Source of the DNA: Corynespora cassiicola
Taxonomy: Eukaryota > Ascomycota > Dothideomycetes > Pleosporales > Corynesporascaceae
NCBI GenBank assembly: GCA_022059125.1
Contig: JAEUWY010000004.1
Location: 2,480,001 to 2,544,000, forward strand
Reading direction: 5' to 3'
DNA length: 64,000 nt
Shown: positions 59,990 to 64,000 of the stretch, in pieces
Numbering within the stretch: position 1 is the first letter of the stretch
Layout: each line of letters opens with the position of its first letter
Notes under the pieces: generated by a model
What the model was told of the DNA's origin: nothing
Databases searched by the model: none
Seen by the model: only the letters and a program-made list of their open reading frames with translations
Made by a program: the position numbers and the translations under genes

Positions 59990-61005
59990 ATGCCTACTAG
60001 TCACGGACCTCAGAATATCTTCAAATACCAACGAAAAGTCTCCAGTGGCGACAGTTCCAGGGGTGCACGATACGAAGAAACTGAAGTCAAACTCAACCCT
60101 CCTTGCGAATTCGTTCTCCCGGATGACGTTACGCTAGAGCAACTTGGGCAATCCAAAGCTTTCGGAGAATGGCTCCTGAGGCTGCAGAGAAACCTAAAGC
60201 TACAAGAAAATGAACAACACAAGTTCCATGCTGCACCTTTCACGCTCAAGAAGGTTGAAGTGCAGACGGTAGACTACTGGCAAGGCCGGATCGGTTTCAT
60301 AAAGTTGACGTCAGAGATTGCGAATGACCATGGGGAGTTTCTTCCCGGAGCAGTCTTCCTTCGCGGAGGAAGCGTAGCCATGTTGGTATGTTGTGTGCTT
60401 CTCTGGGCCAGAGGGTGCAGCTAATCTTCGAGCAGATGATCATCCAAGGCGTTGATGAAGAGGGGAATCTCACTGGCAAGCACGCTATCGTGACTGTTCA
60501 GCCTCGCATTGCTGCTTGCTCTCTTGCATTTTCGGAAATCCCCGCAGGTATGCTCGATGAAGGTACTGTTACAGGCAAGGCCGTTGCCGAGATCAAGGAA
60601 GAGACGGATCTTGAAGTCCACAAAGATGAGCTCGTGAACATGACGGAGCTTGCCGCAAACGATCTGGTTAAATCAAATTGGAGAATCTCGGGCTCTAAAG
60701 ACTCAGCAGACGACGCGTTCGAAGACTTGAGTCTTGCCATGTATCCAAGTCCTGGGGGCTGTGATGAATTCATGCCTCTAGTTCTTTATCAAAAGAGGAT
60801 CCCAATGAAGGATTTCAAGGCCATCAACGGAAAACTTACGGGCCTCAAGAATGAAGGTGAAAAAATCACACTCAAGTTGGTACTGTTAGATGACCTCTGG
60901 AAAGAATGCGCACGTGATGGGAAATCTCTCGCTGCTCTTTGTTTATATGAGCGATTGAGCAGGGAAGGTAAACTACCCGACATCGCTAATGGGAGGAGAA
61001 TTTAA
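59990..61005 (+). CDS. Nudix hydrolase, NUDT14/ADP-sugar pyrophosphatase-like
   Basis: Two exons, 59990-60385 and 60433-61005, give 322 residues. The acceptor region AGCAG allows a start at 60433 or 60436, differing by one Gln. The N-terminal half has DYWQGRIGFIKLTSEIANDH and LPGAVFLRGGSVAML. The Nudix helix region AGMLDEGTVTGKAVAEIKEE keeps the metal-binding E-x-x-E-E, but the usual Arg and Gly of the box are replaced (AEIKEETDLEV). Fungal NUDT14-like proteins often deviate in the same place. The C-terminal part has SPGGCDEFMPLVLYQKRI. The probable reaction is hydrolysis of ADP-sugars such as ADP-glucose; the substrate is not fixed by sequence. Confidence 0.85.
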
Positions 61006-61527
61006 ATAACATGGTAAAGGAGTTGCTTGAACATTTCTTTATTGGAGGCAAACCTTGATCCTTGATGAGGATGCTTTGTAAAGGCTGAGAAACTACCCAT
61101 ACGCAGTCTCAACTTACCATTACATGAATCCTAGATACACTGCATTCTTATAGTTAATATGCATAGGGTTGGAGACTTTGCAAAGAAATTGTGATGGGTG
61201 TTAAGTTGAGCGCCACGGAAGTTTGTGGCCTCCGAATATCTGTGTTGGGACACCTGCCATTCAATATAGATAGCAGAGTAGCAATACTTGATATCCTTTT
61301 GCTCTTGTAATTATAATAAGCTCCTCCCGCTGTGTATTTTTAAAAAAAAGTCCTTAAACCCACCATATCCTCAGTGTCTCCATAATGCATTTTCATACAT
61401 GGGCGGCCTCGTTCGCAATCTTAAAGGTGAGATCCATTGATAATTAGCGAGATCCTGATTAAAGATTGGTACACCCTCTTGTCTATTGAACTCTGGCTTT
61501 TATTCTATCTCGAAATACCTGTAAGAC
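61006..61527. other. Convergent 3' region, 522 bases
   Basis: AT-rich DNA between two stop codons. No gene seen. Confidence 0.5.
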
Positions 61528-62645
61528 CTACCGGTTAGTGACTAAAGGGCGTTGCTGATTGAGCCACGCAAGTCTCTCCCCTTCTGGAACCTCAAACGCT
61601 CCCTCAATAGCACAGACACGCGCAGATGCCTCGTTAATGATCCGTTCATACCAAAATATCTTGACAGAAGCTTTCGCTTCTACCAATCGCCGATACAGTG
61701 ACTCCAAGAGATTGAAATAACCAATCATATCCCCCCAGCCCCTCGAGACCCGTGCTGCGAATATGATCTCCACCTTCAGTTTTCCGATACAATTCATGGA
61801 AAGCAGGATATTAGTGGTCCGCCTGACTGATATCTCTGTCAAGCCCATGAAATCGCGTTTGGAGTCAAAATTTCCGTTAATGAACACTGAAATCGACTTG
61901 ATGTGGTGTTTGGGGATTATACCCCATCCAAAGGTATCGCACGAGAGCGCCACCTCGAGCTCTCGCGGACTGCCATTGAATGCGAAGTTCAGATTGTGAT
62001 ACATGGCTTCGACAATCTCCTCCGAGGCGGCCCTGTCCAGAAGTTTTGTAGGTATCATGTGGGCTTGCTGCCAGCGGTCGAAGGTCCATATCGCTGAGAT
62101 GGGGTCAGGTATAGGTAAGGGCGGCCCAGCGATCGGTTCAATGCAGTTGACTTTGGTCGTTTCGGTAGCGGATAGCCTCCAGTACTCCTCGTATATCATG
62201 ATGCGCAACTCGGGGGGAAGTCTACGATGAATGGCGAGACAAAGGGCTCTGGAACTGTAGTTCGAAATTTCGAAGCAAGATGTCTTCAGCGCTCTGGATA
62301 CAAGTCAGAATTGATACCTAGTGAGACTTCGCACTACCTCGGCACGTACTCTGCCTGCTTACGACACCGCGCCTTGAGGGATTCGTGGTGTGCCTTATAA
62401 GACCCGAGACTGTTGTTCAGACTTTGTATCTCACTTTCACAAGATCGAATTTGTCTGTTGAGCAGGACGTACTGATTTCTTGTACTGAGATGAGATTAGC
62501 ACTGTGCGATCAGTACAGAGTTAGTGAGACGTTACTTGCGAGTACGGCGGTATCTCGAGTCAGCTATGGATTGAAAATAGTTCTCCATTGTCACAGTACG
62601 AGTGTTGTAGTAATATAGCGAATGCAGTTGTTTGTCGAGTTGCAT
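61528..62645 (-). CDS. Hypothetical protein with coiled coil and LPPELR motif
   Basis: Three exons, 62536-62645, 62338-62484 and 61528-62293, give 340 residues. Introns have GTAACG and GTAGTG donors with TCAG and CCAG acceptors, and both junctions keep frame. The N-terminal 85 residues form a predicted coiled coil (LLNRQIRSCESEIQSLNNSL). Then comes FEISNYSSRALCLAIHRRL followed by PPELRIMIYEEYWR, the F-box-like or 2EXR-like motif common in lineage-specific proteins of Dothideomycetes. The rest is a mixed alpha-beta domain with VSRGWGDMIGYFNLLESLYR. I do not recognise a function. The start could also be the second ATG, 19 codons on (MENYFQSIADS). Reading only the last exon would miss a third of the protein. 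Confidence 0.68.
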
Positions 62646-63511
62646 GGGAAGCTCTGAATTAGGCAGTTCTGAGCAAGACATTTAGTATTAACAAGCAAAG
62701 AAGGGGCAATATCTCGCAGTTTCTGACAGAGAATGCAAGGAAATAACCACTAATGCCATTTTTTCGTCACTGGAAGGAACATATCGTTCACGACTGATGT
62801 CAATAGAAAATATGGACAGCAGATGCAGTGAGAAATCCATGCCTATCGAGGGGTCTGTACCCCTTCGACGACGCGCCAGCTTCTCACACATTAAACAAGA
62901 CGTCATAACACAGCACAGCCAGTATCAATATTCATCTCTCATCAAGCCCATCCATTTACTACCTATCAACCCCCTCCCTCTTTCCCACACCCTTACCCAT
63001 CCACCCTCAATGCATCCCCAGCACCCACAAAGAGCAAGACAAAACAGCCAAACGCAAAAATCAAAAGAAAAATAAGAAAATAAGAATAAAAGGGAGAAAG
63101 GAGCTAAAACGCCATATCGACTCCAGAAAATGCCAAGTCTTTAACGATTCGATCCAGGTCATTCAATCCACCCCCACCTCCAAAAAAAAAACCGCGAGGA
63201 AAACAAAAAAGAAGAGATACTCTCTCAAGGTTTGTATTCAAGAACAACAGAACAAGAGCAATCGACCCTTTGATTAGAAACTAGAAAGCCAAAGTTTCTA
63301 GCAACGAGGAAGCAAAAGGGGAAAAAAATCAAACAAGAATCAAACGGCAACGAGGCCAAGGGGAGGAAGGGGGAAGTGACATGTAACAATAAATAAGGAA
63401 CCTCAAGTATGCTCCGTCTTTTCCTGCCGCGTTTCCGTGCCCGGGATGACTGACTGGTTCGTCGATGCCGCGCTGGGTGTCGCTGCCAAGGCGCCCGTAG
63501 TAATAGAAAAA
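62646..63511. other. Intergenic, 866 bases
   Basis: Upstream of the coiled-coil gene and downstream of PIK1. A-rich from 63040 to 63240. No gene seen. Confidence 0.5.
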
Positions 63512-64000
63512 TCAATAAATGCCCTGAGTGCGGTACTGGAAGGTATCGTAACTAGTTATTGGTTAGCGAATTTTCTTAATCAAAGTGGCCTCCAGTAGAC
63601 TTACAGTCGGGTATAATAGCTCCCCACACTCTTTGCGACTAGTTCATCAACAAAAACTTCTGCCTCTTCCTTGCTGAGATGCAACATCATGCGCGCCCTC
63701 AGACTGTTCGTAACACCTGCGGCGCCGGCTGCGAAGCACGGCATCTTGCTTTGCCGACCCATCATGTCCACCAACATGATCAGTCGCTCTGCCTCCTTCC
63801 TCAAAGCCTGGAAGGCCTGCTTGCAGAGAGTCTTGAACTCCTCAAAGGCCGGGGAACCAATGCCACCAAGAACGTCGACATAGTCCTGAGTCAACTTGAA
63901 AGGCGCGGCTTCGAAGCCCATTGAACCGGGCGAATTCGAAAGCATGAAGCCAAAATCGATATGGATAATGTGTCCAACGTTGTCGATGAGCAAGTTGCCG
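63512..64000 (-). CDS. PIK1: Phosphatidylinositol 4-kinase, PIK1 type (3' end only)
   Basis: Two exons are visible, from the window edge 64000 to 63605 and 63551-63512, with a 53-base intron (GTAAGT donor, CTAAC branch, ACTAG acceptor) in phase 2. The 145 residues cover the end of the kinase domain. NLLIDNVGHIIHIDFGFMLS contains the catalytic-loop end and the DFG metal site, followed by FKLTQDYVDVLGG. The terminal exon encodes LYDTFQYRTQGIY, typical of Pik1/PI4K-beta and unlike Stt4. The enzyme makes PI4P at the Golgi for secretion. The N-terminal part, including the frequenin-binding region, lies outside the window. Confidence 0.93.

Overview
The window is nuclear DNA of a filamentous ascomycete (Pezizomycotina; a Dothideomycete is my guess, not proven). 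The evidence is short introns of about 45-120 bases with GTRNGT donors and CTRAC branch sites, fungus-restricted families (velvet regulator, HET domain, DUF6601, fungal PEX8), and housekeeping genes in compact, mixed orientation. The list holds 23 protein-coding genes, two cut by the window ends, and two probable pseudogenes. Most genes needed intron-exon reconstruction by eye. Junctions are predictions backed by reading frame, splice signals and family conservation; none is backed by transcripts.

Left part (1-12.7 kb): a 3'-truncated DUF2439 gene of the Dbl2/Mte1 recombination-factor family faces a Rvs167-type BAR-SH3 gene. A DUF6601 membrane protein and an ER-luminal protein ending in RDEL follow. 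Then comes an accessory-looking run: a repeat-bearing four-helix membrane protein of unknown kind, a secreted glyoxalase-fold protein, a GNAT acetyltransferase and a secreted berberine-bridge-type FAD oxidase. From 12.7 to 16.5 kb the DNA is gene-poor and AT-richer, with blocks of minus-strand coding-like sequence broken by stops.

Middle (16.5-34.9 kb): YSA1-like Nudix hydrolase, a single-pass membrane protein, squalene epoxidase ERG1, an eight-cysteine secreted protein with a Ser/Thr/Pro tail, and a REE1/DUF1349 protein. A gene-poor stretch of about 5 kb follows. It ends in a visibly decayed Bin3/MePCE-type RNA methyltransferase with several frameshifts.

Right part (34.9-64 kb): the velvet regulator velC behind about 3.5 kb of low-complexity GC-rich upstream DNA, then CTP synthase, a kinesin-14 (klpA), a HET-domain protein, a TMEM170 membrane protein divergent from peroxin PEX8, a CCCH zinc-finger protein, a peroxiredoxin with a long disordered tail, a RING protein, an ADP-sugar-type Nudix hydrolase, a coiled-coil protein with an LPPELR motif, and the 3' end of phosphatidylinositol 4-kinase PIK1.

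The most unusual observations are at the level of RNA processing and decay: an apparent AT-AC intron with U2-like signals in the CTP synthase gene, a GC-AG intron forced by frame in the peroxiredoxin gene, very small exons, the broken methyltransferase, and a frame break at the N terminus of the RING gene. I found no tRNA, rRNA, CRISPR array or intact transposon.
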